DNA of 40,905 nucleotides, from positions 1 through 40,905 of the forward strand of contig MHSK01000021.1 of the NCBI GenBank assembly GCA_001821295.1, in the 5' to 3' direction. This DNA is from Candidatus Taylorbacteria bacterium RIFCSPLOWO2_12_FULL_43_20. GTDB taxonomy: Bacteria > Patescibacteriota > Minisyncoccia > Phycocordibacterales > HO2-43-120. Numbering within the stretch: the first letter of the stretch is position 1; every line of letters starts with the position of its first letter. A model generated the notes under the pieces. That model did no database searches. It had not been told where the DNA came from and saw only the letters and a list, made by a program, of their open reading frames with translations. Positions 32,471-40,250 of this stretch are shown here, piece by piece. The translations under genes were made by a program, and so were the position numbers.

Positions 32471-33463
32471 TTAAAATAAATTGAAGATTTTGGCGATGAA
32501 GAGAGTATAAAGGGCAAGGTAGAAAGCTCCTTCCCAGACGTAGATTCTTCGGGATATTCCCGAGATTACGAAGAGAAGAGTGGCAAATGCCATTGCGGGA
32601 ACGCCGATGGCAAAAGTTCGGCTATCTACAACCAGATTACCGAAAAGCCCGGGAATTCCTATAACAACCAGAGAGTTGAACACATTAGAGCCGAATATGT
32701 TGCCGAGCGCCACATCAGATTTTTTCGCGAATACGGCTTTGGCAGACACGAAAAGTTCCGGCAAGGATGTGCCTATTGCCACCGCGGTGATGGCTATTAT
32801 ACCCGTCGCAATGTTGAGCGCCAAAGATAGGTGTATCAACGCCTCAACCAAATATTTCGCGCCAAGAACAAGAGCAGATATGCCGATGGCCAAGAGTACG
32901 AAATCATTTATGGAAAGCGTGGGGCGCAATCGTATTTCTGCCGCGTCTTCTTTGATAGGAGCTGGTGCGAGTTGTTCCGGCGAAATTTCGCTTAGTTCGC
33001 CGGAGTGCCCTGTCTCTTTGTGCGTGATCGTGTAAAGCAAGTAAACTCCGTATGTTATAAGCACCAAAAGTGATTCGCCAAAAGTGACTTGCTTATCCCA
33101 GATAATACCGAGGAGCAGTACCGTGCTGATTGAAAGCAGAGGCAAGTCTAAATCTATCAGACTTTTGCTGACTATAAGTTTCCTGCCGATTATTGCTGAT
33201 GTGCCGACTATTAGTAAAATGTTGGCGATGTTTGAGCCAATAACGTTTGCCGCGGCCACATCCGTCAACCCTTGTATCGTGGCGGCGAGAGATGATATGA
33301 GTTCAGGAAAAGACGTACCCATAGCCACAATGGTTACGCCCACTATAAAAGGAGAAAGACCGAAAGATAAACCGATTTTCTCCGCGCTTTGCACTAGCCA
33401 GTCCGACCCCTTCACAAGAGCGACGAGTGAAAGGATGAAGACGATTACCCAGAATAAAATCAT
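32471..33463 (-). CDS. Sodium/calcium exchanger family protein (CaCA, YrbG-like)
   Basis: This membrane antiporter exchanges Ca2+ for Na+ or H+. The 330 residues form two homologous halves of about five helices. The alpha-repeat signatures are GTSFPELISSLAATIQG...ANVIGSNIANILLIVG in the first half and GTSLPELFVSAKAVFAKKSDVALGNIFGSN (shown in two motifs) in the second, with the ion-binding acidic residues (PEL) in both. The loop between the halves is short and acidic. CATAAT (reverse of 33471-33476) ends 7 bases before the ATG, suggesting a leaderless message. It is separated from the ABC operon by a bidirectional terminator. Confidence 0.9.
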   Translation of the reverse strand: MILFWVIVFILSLVALVKGSDWLVQSAEKIGLSFGLSPFIVGVTIVAMGTSFPELISSLAATIQGLTDVAAANVIGSNIANILLIVGTSAIIGRKLIVSKSLIDLDLPLLSISTVLLLGIIWDKQVTFGESLLVLITYGVYLLYTITHKETGHSGELSEISPEQLAPAPIKEDAAEIRLRPTLSINDFVLLAIGISALVLGAKYLVEALIHLSLALNIATGIIAITAVAIGTSLPELFVSAKAVFAKKSDVALGNIFGSNVFNSLVVIGIPGLFGNLVVDSRTFAIGVPAMAFATLLFVISGISRRIYVWEGAFYLALYTLFIAKIFNLF

Positions 33464-33540
33464 AAGTGATATTATGGCACAGCTCGCAAAATTTATAAAA
33501 TTTCAGACTCTGTCAGAGTTAGTAGTGGGAAAAGAAAAAA

Positions 33541-33564
33541 GCTCGGTTTAAACCGAGCTTTTTT
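33541..33564. terminator. Bidirectional terminator of the ABC operon
   Basis: GCTCGGTTTAAACCGAGC is a perfect palindrome with an A-run before it and a T-run after it. It lies directly after the stop codon of the substrate-binding protein gene on the minus strand. Confidence 0.8.
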
Positions 33565-33565
33565 C

Positions 33566-34519
33566 TTAGTCCAAAATTATGTTTGAGGCGTTCAGATTAT
33601 TTAATTCGCCCATGGCGATAAGTTTGTCAATCAGTTTTTGCAATTTGTCGACATCGATTTCTGTAGATTTATTGTAAACCGGAGTAATCATACCTTGTAT
33701 CGATTCAGTATTATAACCGCTGTGTTTGGCCATTATTGTTAAAGATTCGGAGGGGTTGTTTCGAATAAATTCAATAGCTTTATCTGTAGCTCTAACCATC
33801 TTCTGTACGGTTTCGGGATTGTTTTTTACCAGTTTGTTTGAAACTACACTTGCGGTCAGCGAAGAACCAAAATGACGCAATGGCTCATTGTAAATTATTT
33901 TTCCTACTCCTTTGTTCACCGCAAAACTACAAGCCGGCTCTACGGTAAACAGAGCGTCTACCTGCTTAGAGTCCAACGAGGATATTTGCAGACTTGGCTC
34001 TAGCTCGATGATTGTAACTTCATCACTTGATAATTTAACAGTTTCCAGGGCTGAGTTTATCCATAATTTGGAAAATGAGCCCGGTAGCGTGGCGATTTTT
34101 GCTCCGTACAATTCAGTGAGACTGCCGATATTTGAATTTCTTTCGACCACGACGCAGGTTATGGAAGTGTTTTCGTTTACTTCCAGGGTGTTGAATAATT
34201 TTAAAGAGTTTGGAGATTTCTCTTCGATGCTTAATATCGTCGGTATATTTGCACCACCAATGGAAGCGTCTATATTGCCAGACACAATCGCACTTAACAT
34301 CTGATTGGTCGACTCCACGAGTGAAAGTTTTATGTCGAGACCTTCCTCTTCGTAAAAACCTTTCTCAATTCCGATAAACAAAGGCATGTAAGCTACGTGT
34401 TTTTTGTAGCCGATGTTTATAGTGAGCGGCTCGCTCTCAGGCTTGTCTAACCGTGATATCAATATCATTCCAGTGATAACTCCAACTATTATAACTATAT
34501 ATACGATATATTTTCTCAT
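33566..34519 (-). CDS. ABC transporter substrate-binding protein (NMT1/SsuA-like)
   Basis: This 317-residue protein has an N-terminal membrane segment (residues ~5-22), so it is anchored outside the cytoplasmic membrane. The NMT1/THI5-like fold begins INIGYKKHVAYMPLFIGIEKGFYEEEGLDIKL, with SAIVSGNIDASIGG next, the usual pattern for binding proteins of sulfonate, nitrate, taurine or pyrimidine-precursor importers. The ligand cannot be told. No lipobox Cys is visible, so it is anchored by the helix. It is the third gene of the leftward ATPase-permease-binding protein unit. Confidence 0.88.
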   Translation of the reverse strand: MRKYIVYIVIIVGVITGMILISRLDKPESEPLTINIGYKKHVAYMPLFIGIEKGFYEEEGLDIKLSLVESTNQMLSAIVSGNIDASIGGANIPTILSIEEKSPNSLKLFNTLEVNENTSITCVVVERNSNIGSLTELYGAKIATLPGSFSKLWINSALETVKLSSDEVTIIELEPSLQISSLDSKQVDALFTVEPACSFAVNKGVGKIIYNEPLRHFGSSLTASVVSNKLVKNNPETVQKMVRATDKAIEFIRNNPSESLTIMAKHSGYNTESIQGMITPVYNKSTEIDVDKLQKLIDKLIAMGELNNLNASNIILD

Positions 34520-34543
34520 AAAATTTTTTTACTAAATAATTTT

Positions 34544-35293
34544 TCACTGTTTCCAATGAAAAAATCTTTTTTCTAAAAAGATGAAACATTGGTTGAGAGA
34601 AAAGCCGATGATACCTAGGAGTATAATTACCGCATATATAACTTCCGTATCGAATGAATATTGGCTGTGGATTAAAAGTGTGCCTAAACCTGTGTTGGTT
34701 CCAACCATCATTTCGGTCACTATTACCAAGATTATTGTCAGAGATAAGGCGATCCTTAGACCGTTGAAAATATATGGTCCGGCTTCAGGCAGAGTAATTT
34801 TTCTGAGCGTTTCGATTCCAGACAGTTTATATAGTTTTGCCATTTTTACTCTTTTTTCACTTGAGTGAAGTACGCCGTATTTTGTACTGACAAGTACAAT
34901 TGGTAAGCCTATGAAAATAGCTACCAGCAGGCGTGAAGTTTCTGATATCCCAAAAAAAAGAATAAAAACCGGAAAGAGTGTGATTGAGGGGATGGATCTC
35001 AAGAAATCGACAAAAGATTCTGTCAGTTTATCTAGTAGTAAATATCGGCCTAGAAGGATCCCTAACGATATGCCTACAATGGCTGATATTGTGAAAGATG
35101 CTAATACTCGTGCTGTTGTGGAAAATATGGCAAACAGATACTCGTATTTGGTTATTATGTCCAGCAAGCTTTTAAATGTGGAAAAGGGCGAAGGTATTAT
35201 TAGGTGATCATGAATTCCCGCGGTGAAAACAACTTGCCACAAAACAAGCACAAACAAAAAGAAGGTAATGCTTAACAAGGGTTTATTTTTCAT
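34544..35293 (-). CDS. ABC transporter permease (SsuC/TauC-like)
   Basis: This is the inner-membrane channel subunit of the importer, 249 residues with about six helices. The EAA-type loop is seen in AKLYKLSGIETLRKITLPEAGPYIFNGLRIALSLT (written here as two contiguous motifs), which docks the ATPase. FVDFLRSIPSITLFPVFILFFG is typical of the SsuC/TauC/NitT permeases. The start overlaps the end of the ATPase gene by 11 bases, and the binding protein follows after 24 bases. Confidence 0.9.
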   Translation of the reverse strand: MKNKPLLSITFFLFVLVLWQVVFTAGIHDHLIIPSPFSTFKSLLDIITKYEYLFAIFSTTARVLASFTISAIVGISLGILLGRYLLLDKLTESFVDFLRSIPSITLFPVFILFFGISETSRLLVAIFIGLPIVLVSTKYGVLHSSEKRVKMAKLYKLSGIETLRKITLPEAGPYIFNGLRIALSLTIILVIVTEMMVGTNTGLGTLLIHSQYSFDTEVIYAVIILLGIIGFSLNQCFIFLEKRFFHWKQ

Positions 35294-36023
35294 AAAACGT
35301 GTTTAGTATGTCCTTTTTTATGACAAGAAATTTATCTGAGGATAAGAAACTTATATTTTTATCCTTGGTCTCTACCTTTAAATCGATAATTTTTTTTATT
35401 TTTGTCGGCTTATCGGAAAAAATCATAACTTTTTGTGATAGGAATATAGCCTCTTCAATGTCATGAGAGATTAAAATTACGGTAGGCTTATACTTGGTCC
35501 ATATATCAAGAAGGCTTTGCTGAATTCTTATGGAGATGTCAAAATCTAATGATTTGAAAGGCTCGTCCAATAAAAGCACTTCAGAATTGTGTGCCAAAGC
35601 CCGGATCATTAATGTGGCCTGTTTCATTCCTCCGGAAAGACTGCCGGGAAACTTTTTTCTACTACTTTCAAGTTTAAAATTTACAAGCAGGTTGTTTATG
35701 ATGACTTTATCGATTTGGTGTAACTTTTCCGGAAACGCTATATTTTCTTCTACGGTAAGCCAGGGTAACAACATCTCATCCGAATTCTGACCGACGTAAG
35801 CGATATTTTTAGCATTAACAGCCACAGAGCCGTGATCAGGGGAAGAGAAGCCGCTCAATATGTTCATAAGTGTGCTTTTGCCGCATCCGTTAGGGCCAAT
35901 TATGGATACAAAATCTCCTTTTCGAATGGAAAAAGTAAGGTTGTCTATTACTGGCGTTGACTCCCCAAAAGCTTTCTTTAGGTTTTTACTTGTAATTATT
36001 GGGCTGATACATACATTTACCAT
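35283..36023 (-). CDS. ABC transporter ATP-binding protein (SsuB/TauB-like)
   Basis: This is the nucleotide-binding subunit of 246 residues. It carries Walker A GPNGCGKST, the Q-loop in AYVGQNSDEMLLPWLTVEEN, the signature LSGGMKQ, Walker B VLLLDEPFKSLD and the H-loop ILISHDIEEAIFL. It is the nitrate/sulfonate/taurine importer subtype. The start at 36023 (MVNVCISP) is chosen because TATAAT (reverse of 36034-36039) ends 10 bases upstream, which rules out the longer in-frame start at 36110. It is the first gene of the importer unit and diverges from the TrmB-like regulator, with candidate operators between them. Confidence 0.92.
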   Translation of the reverse strand: MVNVCISPIITSKNLKKAFGESTPVIDNLTFSIRKGDFVSIIGPNGCGKSTLMNILSGFSSPDHGSVAVNAKNIAYVGQNSDEMLLPWLTVEENIAFPEKLHQIDKVIINNLLVNFKLESSRKKFPGSLSGGMKQATLMIRALAHNSEVLLLDEPFKSLDFDISIRIQQSLLDIWTKYKPTVILISHDIEEAIFLSQKVMIFSDKPTKIKKIIDLKVETKDKNISFLSSDKFLVIKKDILNTFYEK

Positions 36024-36122
36024 ATCACAATATATTATAGATTTTAACAAATATAACAATAAATTCGGCTTTTTTACAACATATTTGACTTTAGCCCTGT
36101 TTAAAGCCATGATATGTGATAT
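36022..36122. promoter_or_regulatory. Divergent promoters with paired ATATCACA/TGTGATAT sites
   Basis: ATATCACA at 36022-36029 and its reverse complement TGTGATAT at 36115-36122 lie at the two ends of the intergenic region. The first overlaps the importer start and is next to its TATAAT (36034-36039, minus strand). The second overlaps the predicted transcription start of the regulator, whose promoter is TTGACT-N17-CATGAT (36085-36113). These are plausible binding sites for the TrmB-like protein, allowing joint control of both units. Confidence 0.45.
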
Positions 36123-36166
36123 AAATGCCGACTATTTTTTCGGCATGTTAAAAAACATTCACACAA

Positions 36167-36922
36167 ATGCACATAAAAGTCGTTTTAAGACAGCTTGGTC
36201 TCAATGAAAGACACGCGGCAATTTACTTGGCGTGTCTTGAGTTGGGATCCGCGTCAGTGCAAAAAATTAGTGAAAAATCTGGCCTGGCACGTTCTACCTG
36301 TGAATTTGCGCTAAAGTCATTGGTGGAGAAAGGTTTTGTGACATCTTTTAAAAAGAAAAATGTAAAAAATTTTAGCCCTGAAGATCCTAAAAAACTCGTA
36401 TCCCTAGCAAAAGAAAGAGTTAAGCTGCTAGAGGAGGCTTTGCCGCAGTTTACGGTACGTTATTTTAAAGGGGGAAGTCTTCCCATGGTGCGTTTATATC
36501 AAAGCGAAATTGGTGTAAAAAATATACTTCAAGAGATTTTGGATGAAGCCACTGAATTGGTGAGTTTAGGTTCAATTGATGATATTTATGCAGTGCTCGG
36601 TCATTTTTTCCCCAAGTTTACCGCTGAAAGAGTTAAGCGAAAAATAAGACTTAGAACTATTTTGCGGCGCTCAGTATTGGCAGAAAAAAGACAAGAGACG
36701 GGGGCTCAAGAGTTGCGCGAGGTCCGTATAATTTCAGAAGAGTATGATGTTACTAGCGTTACTTTTATTTGGAACAATAAAGTAGCTATGTGTTCTTTGA
36801 GAGATGGTGTTGTTGCGTTTGTTATTGAAAGCAAAGAGCTTGCTACAATACAAAAAACCATGTTTGAACTTATTTGGAATACTTTAGGTGGTACAAAATT
36901 AAGCGTTGAAAATAATGGGTAG
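36167..36922 (+). CDS. TrmB-like transcriptional regulator
   Basis: This 251-residue protein has a winged-helix domain (residues 1-75: LRQLGLNERHAAIYLACLEL, then QKISEKSGLARSTCEFALKSLVEKGFV), a coiled linker (PKKLVSLAKERVKLLEEALP) and a C-terminal domain with VRLYQSEIGVKNILQEIL and SVTFIWNNKVAMCSL. The layout is that of TrmB-family regulators, which are most common in archaea and often sense small molecules. It is divergently placed from the ABC importer, so it probably controls that operon. The promoter TTGACT-N17-CATGAT gives a ~45 nt leader. A perfect terminator follows. Confidence 0.88.
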   Translation: MHIKVVLRQLGLNERHAAIYLACLELGSASVQKISEKSGLARSTCEFALKSLVEKGFVTSFKKKNVKNFSPEDPKKLVSLAKERVKLLEEALPQFTVRYFKGGSLPMVRLYQSEIGVKNILQEILDEATELVSLGSIDDIYAVLGHFFPKFTAERVKRKIRLRTILRRSVLAEKRQETGAQELREVRIISEEYDVTSVTFIWNNKVAMCSLRDGVVAFVIESKELATIQKTMFELIWNTLGGTKLSVENNG

Positions 36923-36939
36923 ACTTCTTGCTAAGGAAC

Positions 36940-36969
36940 AAAAGGCTCACACGTTCGTGTGAGCCTTTT
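36940..36969. terminator. Bidirectional terminator
   Basis: AAAAGGCTCACACG and CGTGTGAGCCTTTT pair perfectly around TT. It lies between the convergent regulator and MFS genes. Confidence 0.9.
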
Positions 36970-36996
36970 AAAATGGCTTAAAATATGAGGTGGAAC

Positions 36997-37641
36997 TCAC
37001 GATGCGCGCTCGACTTGTTTCCTCGGTGCAGGTTTGATATACGGTTTGATAGGCCAAAGTATTAAGGATCCGATGGTTGATAAAATAACCACAGTAAAAA
37101 TAAGCGTAGGAAACCCCTGCGTGGTTGCTAAGAATCCTCCGATGGATGCTAAGGCGGCGCTAGTCAGGTCAGTAAGTGTAAAGTACACACCCCATTCAGT
37201 GCCCTCTTTTTCTTTATCTATGTGTCGGGTAAATATGGCCATGTAAGTGGGAAACGTGAATGCTGTGAACAGACCAAGTATGAATTGAATAAGGTAGAGT
37301 TGAAGGGGAGTATTTATAACAAGATAGAAAAGTGGCAAAAGAGAAATAATAAATGTGCAGATAAACATGAGCCAAAAGTCATCTTTTTCTCCGCGTATTT
37401 TGTCGATCATGTGTGCTATGGGAATCTGAAAGACGCTTTTTGTAAAAAGAAAAATACCAGCCGCAAGACCGGCTACCGCCGCGTTGCCTCCCTGAATGAA
37501 ATCTTCAATGAATAATGCGAATATGGGGCCAAGTAAACCGGCGGCGCCGATAAAAACCGTGTCCGAAATTATTAAAAGACGAATGACGGGATTCATGTCT
37601 TTCAAAAAATAATGATTTGGCGGTATTGATCTTTTGAACAT
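36997..37641 (-). CDS. Half-length MFS transporter-like membrane protein
   Basis: This 214-residue protein has six predicted helices. It follows the N-terminal half of major-facilitator transporters: a first helix ADTV-like (IISDTVFIGAAGLLGPIFALFI), a loop 2-3 motif HMIDKIRGEKD resembling the MFS G-x-x-x-D-R-x-G-R motif, and LFTAFTFPTYMAIFTRHIDKEKEG in helix 5. It ends in a charged tail after helix 6. Full MFS proteins have 12 helices. It is either a true half-size member working as a dimer or a truncated gene; no second half is seen on either side. It has a clean stop shortly before the terminator. Confidence 0.75.
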   Translation of the reverse strand: MFKRSIPPNHYFLKDMNPVIRLLIISDTVFIGAAGLLGPIFALFIEDFIQGGNAAVAGLAAGIFLFTKSVFQIPIAHMIDKIRGEKDDFWLMFICTFIISLLPLFYLVINTPLQLYLIQFILGLFTAFTFPTYMAIFTRHIDKEKEGTEWGVYFTLTDLTSAALASIGGFLATTQGFPTLIFTVVILSTIGSLILWPIKPYIKPAPRKQVERAS

Positions 37642-37672
37642 ATTATTGGAGTAAAATAGCTGCTGATTACTT

Positions 37673-37737
37673 AGAGCTCATCCACTATCTAATGATGTCT
37701 TGCTTTATATCTAGCGGCTAGATGGCGGATGGGCTCT
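37673..37737. repeat. 65-bp imperfect inverted repeat
   Basis: AGAGCTCATCC (37673-37683) and GGATGGGCTCT (37727-37737) are inverted, with a further partial match inside (CCACTATCTA and TAGATGGCGG). GGATGGGCTCTTA also occurs at 21394, beside a family A element. It could be a terminator-like hairpin or another repeat family. Confidence 0.5.
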
Positions 37738-37760
37738 TAATACAAGTTTAGCTAATTTTT

Positions 37761-38301
37761 TTAAGCTTGCCTATAATTTGTTTGAACGCGCTTTGTTAAT
37801 CCTTGCATATAATTATCTTTGAGAATTCTGTATTGGGCGTAGTCGTCCGGATATTTTTTGTAAAGTTCTTTTTTGATGTTTGAATATTTTTCTACTTCCT
37901 CGGGATTTGAACGGAGGTAGTTTCTGAGGTTCAACATTTCGGCGTTGTGCGGGTGGCTGGCTGGAAAGAAATGGATGTTTGCAATGAGAGATGTCTTTCA
38001 TTAGTCTAAACAAACGAGAATTTGCCATGACAAATTGACCTGCATACACAAAACCAGCTTGTTCCATATCTTTAATATGTATATCTATCGACTCAAGTTG
38101 GTCCAAAATTACTAAGATATCTATACATGGTTTTCCGGACATTCCCGGCACAGAGGTGCTTCCGATATGTTCTACTTGCACATTGCCAAATATTGAACGT
38201 AAAGTTGAGGCAAATTTCTCAAATTGCACAGGCCAATCAGGATCATAGGCAACGATGTTATATTTTCTGTCTTTATAAGGATGTTTTGCAGTTTTGTTCA
38301 T
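37761..38301 (-). pseudogene. grpB family (UPF0157) gene with a frameshift
   Basis: GrpB-type proteins have a nucleotidyltransferase-like fold; their function is poorly known. The frame from ATG 38301 matches the family through VEHIGSTSVPGMSGKPCIDILV and SRLFRLMKD (about residue 105). It then becomes nonsense and stops at 37813. The shifted frame continues the family as ANIHFFPASHPHNAEMLNLR, NYLRSNPEEVEKYSNIK and so on to YRQA, stopping at 37761. The shift lies between about 37984 and 38003. A single-base error in the sequence or a true recent mutation could explain it. The gene overlaps the upstream membrane-protein gene by 4 bases. Confidence 0.85.
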
Positions 38302-38951
38302 GAAATAATGGATGATGGTTGCTCTTCCTCGCCTTTTCTCAAGACTCTGTGCTCGACTATATGCATTGCCACATCAGCAAATGTTTTAAGTAAAAGGAAA
38401 GCAATTAGGGCGGTGAAAAATGAGCTGGAAATTATAGTTAGGTGCATCGGAATTATTCTAAGGTACGGGTAGAACATTAATGAACCAATATTTTGTTTTT
38501 CAGTGTCTTTTGGTTTGTTATAAAAATAGGAAAAAAGATGATTAATGAAAAAAAGCATGGCGGTCACGACGATAAATTTTAGTCCGACAGAATCTGAAAC
38601 ACTTCCTCGTGTTTCAGCAAATTTTCCGGTTAAAAGGAAAAAGAAATAGCCGGCGTGGAAAAGTCCGTAGTGAAACAAAAAGAAAAAAGCAGTAAAAATT
38701 TTTGTCCCCTGCGTCGGCTCAGCGGGTCGGCCGTTTATTTTGAAACCTTTAGTGGAAAATTCTTTCAACTGAAGGATCCGAATAAAATTAAAAAAACCGA
38801 TAATGATACTTTGCGACCAGTATACCCACATTAGTGTCGACAAATTCCAATTCTCTGTTATCGCAAAGAAAATTACCGCGATATTTGAAAAAATTAAAAA
38901 CCATAAAGACGGGTCAGAGAATATGTTTTTTGGAGAATGGTTTGTGAACAT
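38298..38951 (-). CDS. Multi-pass membrane protein (DUF6498-like)
   Basis: This 217-residue protein has about six hydrophobic helices (near 15-32, 37-58, 85-105, 122-142, 165-185 and 188-205). An early YWSQSIIIGFFNFIRIL recalls the DUF6498 family, where a YWxE/Q motif follows the first helices; this match is from memory and tentative. The C-terminus is cytoplasmic and acidic. It starts 2 bases after the RidA stop codon and overlaps grpB, so the three genes form one unit. The role is unknown. Confidence 0.65.
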   Translation of the reverse strand: MFTNHSPKNIFSDPSLWFLIFSNIAVIFFAITENWNLSTLMWVYWSQSIIIGFFNFIRILQLKEFSTKGFKINGRPAEPTQGTKIFTAFFFLFHYGLFHAGYFFFLLTGKFAETRGSVSDSVGLKFIVVTAMLFFINHLFSYFYNKPKDTEKQNIGSLMFYPYLRIIPMHLTIISSSFFTALIAFLLLKTFADVAMHIVEHRVLRKGEEEQPSSIIS

Positions 38952-38953
38952 GC

Positions 38954-39346
38954 TTACTTTATGGCGATTACCTCAATTTCAATATCGCAACCTTCTTTAA
39001 CGGTTTTGTTTATTTCAACAAGGGTCGACGCTGGTCTTGCTTTATAAAAGTATTCGTTACGAATAGCTGAAATTTCTTTAAATTTTGAAATATCCGTAAC
39101 GTAAATTACCGCCTTGACCACATCATGAATAGAGGCGCCGCCCTCAGCAAGAATTTTTTTAATGTTTTCAAACACAAAACGTGTTTGGGCTTGGATGTCA
39201 TTTGGCGCAACAGCGTTACCATTTTTGTCCATGGCAATTTGTCCTGTGATGAAAAACATCTCTTTGTCGCCAATGGGGACTTTTATACCGTGAGAATATG
39301 AACCAAGGATTTCGGTAAAATCTTTTGGATTAAGTACTTTTTTCAT
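38954..39346 (-). CDS. RidA/YjgF family enamine/imine deaminase
   Basis: RidA hydrolyses reactive enamine and imine intermediates such as 2-aminoacrylate formed by PLP enzymes. At 130 residues it has normal length. The signature ARPASTLVEINK carries the Arg that binds the substrate carboxylate, and the C-terminal EIEVIAIK carries the Glu. FITGQIAMDKNGNAV and TRFVFENIKKILAEGGAS also match. It forms trimers in the family. It is the first gene of the RidA-membrane protein-grpB unit. Many subfamilies (RidA, Rid1-7) share these motifs. Confidence 0.92.
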   Translation of the reverse strand: MKKVLNPKDFTEILGSYSHGIKVPIGDKEMFFITGQIAMDKNGNAVAPNDIQAQTRFVFENIKKILAEGGASIHDVVKAVIYVTDISKFKEISAIRNEYFYKARPASTLVEINKTVKEGCDIEIEVIAIK

Positions 39347-39369
39347 AAGTCTGGGTTTCCATTTAGCTA

Positions 39370-39511
39370 ATGCGGTGGCGATGTCCCGAAGTTAGAACCG
39401 AAGCGGCTTGATTTCAGGAGCGTTGATAAAATCGTACGTGATTTAAGGCGAATCTACAAAGAAAATTCTGCTTTGTTTGATATTCCAGCTTTTGCTCTGA
39501 AGGTTTACTAA
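39370..39511 (+). pseudogene. Fragment of an unknown small protein (copy 1)
   Basis: Translation of the plus strand gives MRWRCPEV (from 39370) and, after a one-base shift, EPKRLDFRSVDKIVRDLRR and on to KVY with a TAA at 39509-39511. The same pattern, WRCRCPEVEPKTWLKFRDLDKNIREL, is found at 40251-40421. Similarity at both DNA and protein level shows a duplicated gene tail, broken here by a frameshift near 39393. No family is recognised. Confidence 0.5.
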
Positions 39512-39668
39512 GTGCATCTAAAATCTGCTCGACCTTCTTATTCGTGACTTTAGAGCCCTCAAGACGAACTGATGCGTCAGTAGAAACTATGAGAGTCGCG
39601 CGACGAAGCTCCGCCAGACGTTCTGATGAGATACTCATATTCTTTTTTGCGACTTTAGATTTTGTCAT
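39414..39668 (-). pseudogene. Truncated N-terminal Fic-like fragment
   Basis: The 84-residue frame begins MTKSKVAKKNMSISSERLAE. It contains IVSTDASVRLEGSKVTNKKV, close to the STRIEGSKLSDEEV motif that precedes the catalytic domain in many Fic-family AMP transferases. The resemblance ends at about residue 60. The rest is antisense to the plus-strand fragment 39370-39511. The Fic core (HPFxxGNGR) is absent. The DNA therefore looks like a Fic gene cut off by insertion or deletion. A small genuine protein is less likely. Confidence 0.45.
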
Positions 39669-39686
39669 AAATATAACTAAAATATT

Positions 39687-40115
39687 CTAACTCCAAAGCG
39701 GAAAGGTTTTTGTAAGTGAATTTATTTCGCCCGAAGGACCGTAAAAGATTGCTCCGAGGTATTCAAAATCCTTTTCATCTTTTTTAGAAATCCATTCTGA
39801 AAGCTCATCATCGTGAGAGGTATCAAGCATCTCTCTGGGAAAATCTAATACTGTGACACTTTTTATTTTTCGGGAGGTTTCGATTGCTTCTCTGATAGAG
39901 GTAATATCTCCTTTCTTGATTATAAATCCATATCGAGCGATACCATTATGATCAATGCTTGATGCGTCTTTCAAGACTGCACGCCCCATTAATTCGTTAT
40001 CTTTGTTAGCCCCAAGTCCAACAGCCAAATGCCCGACAACATTCATGGCTTGCCATGTTTCCAAGCTATCGCTAACTACACAGACTATTTTTCTTTCTTT
40101 ATATTCGTAACTCAT
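39687..40115 (-). CDS. DUF2000 family protein
   Basis: This 142-residue protein matches the DUF2000 pattern: a first strand KIVCVVSDSLETWQAMNVVGHLAVGLGA, then KDASSIDHNGIARYGFIIKKGDITSIREAIETSR and a mixed C-terminus. The family has a peptidyl-tRNA-hydrolase-2-like fold of unknown function. The start at ATG 40115 is chosen because the family begins within a few residues of it. An in-frame GTG at 40151 adds 12 residues and the frame stays open further upstream, but no start signal is seen there. Confidence 0.75.
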   Translation of the reverse strand: MSYEYKERKIVCVVSDSLETWQAMNVVGHLAVGLGANKDNELMGRAVLKDASSIDHNGIARYGFIIKKGDITSIREAIETSRKIKSVTVLDFPREMLDTSHDDELSEWISKKDEKDFEYLGAIFYGPSGEINSLTKTFPLWS

Positions 40116-40250
40116 ATTTGTCGGCTCGAATCCCTTCACCAACTTCGCCACAGGCTTCGTCGGTCCAAGAGGGTTCTTACATTTTATCAGTTTTCAGTTT
40201 TGAAATGTAGCGCAAAACAAGGATATCTTAACACTCACTTTCAAAACTAT

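Noticed and set aside
36024-36110. Longer start for the ABC ATPase at 36110
   Set aside because: The added residues are not family-like, and the promoter hexamer at 36034-36039 lies inside that extension.
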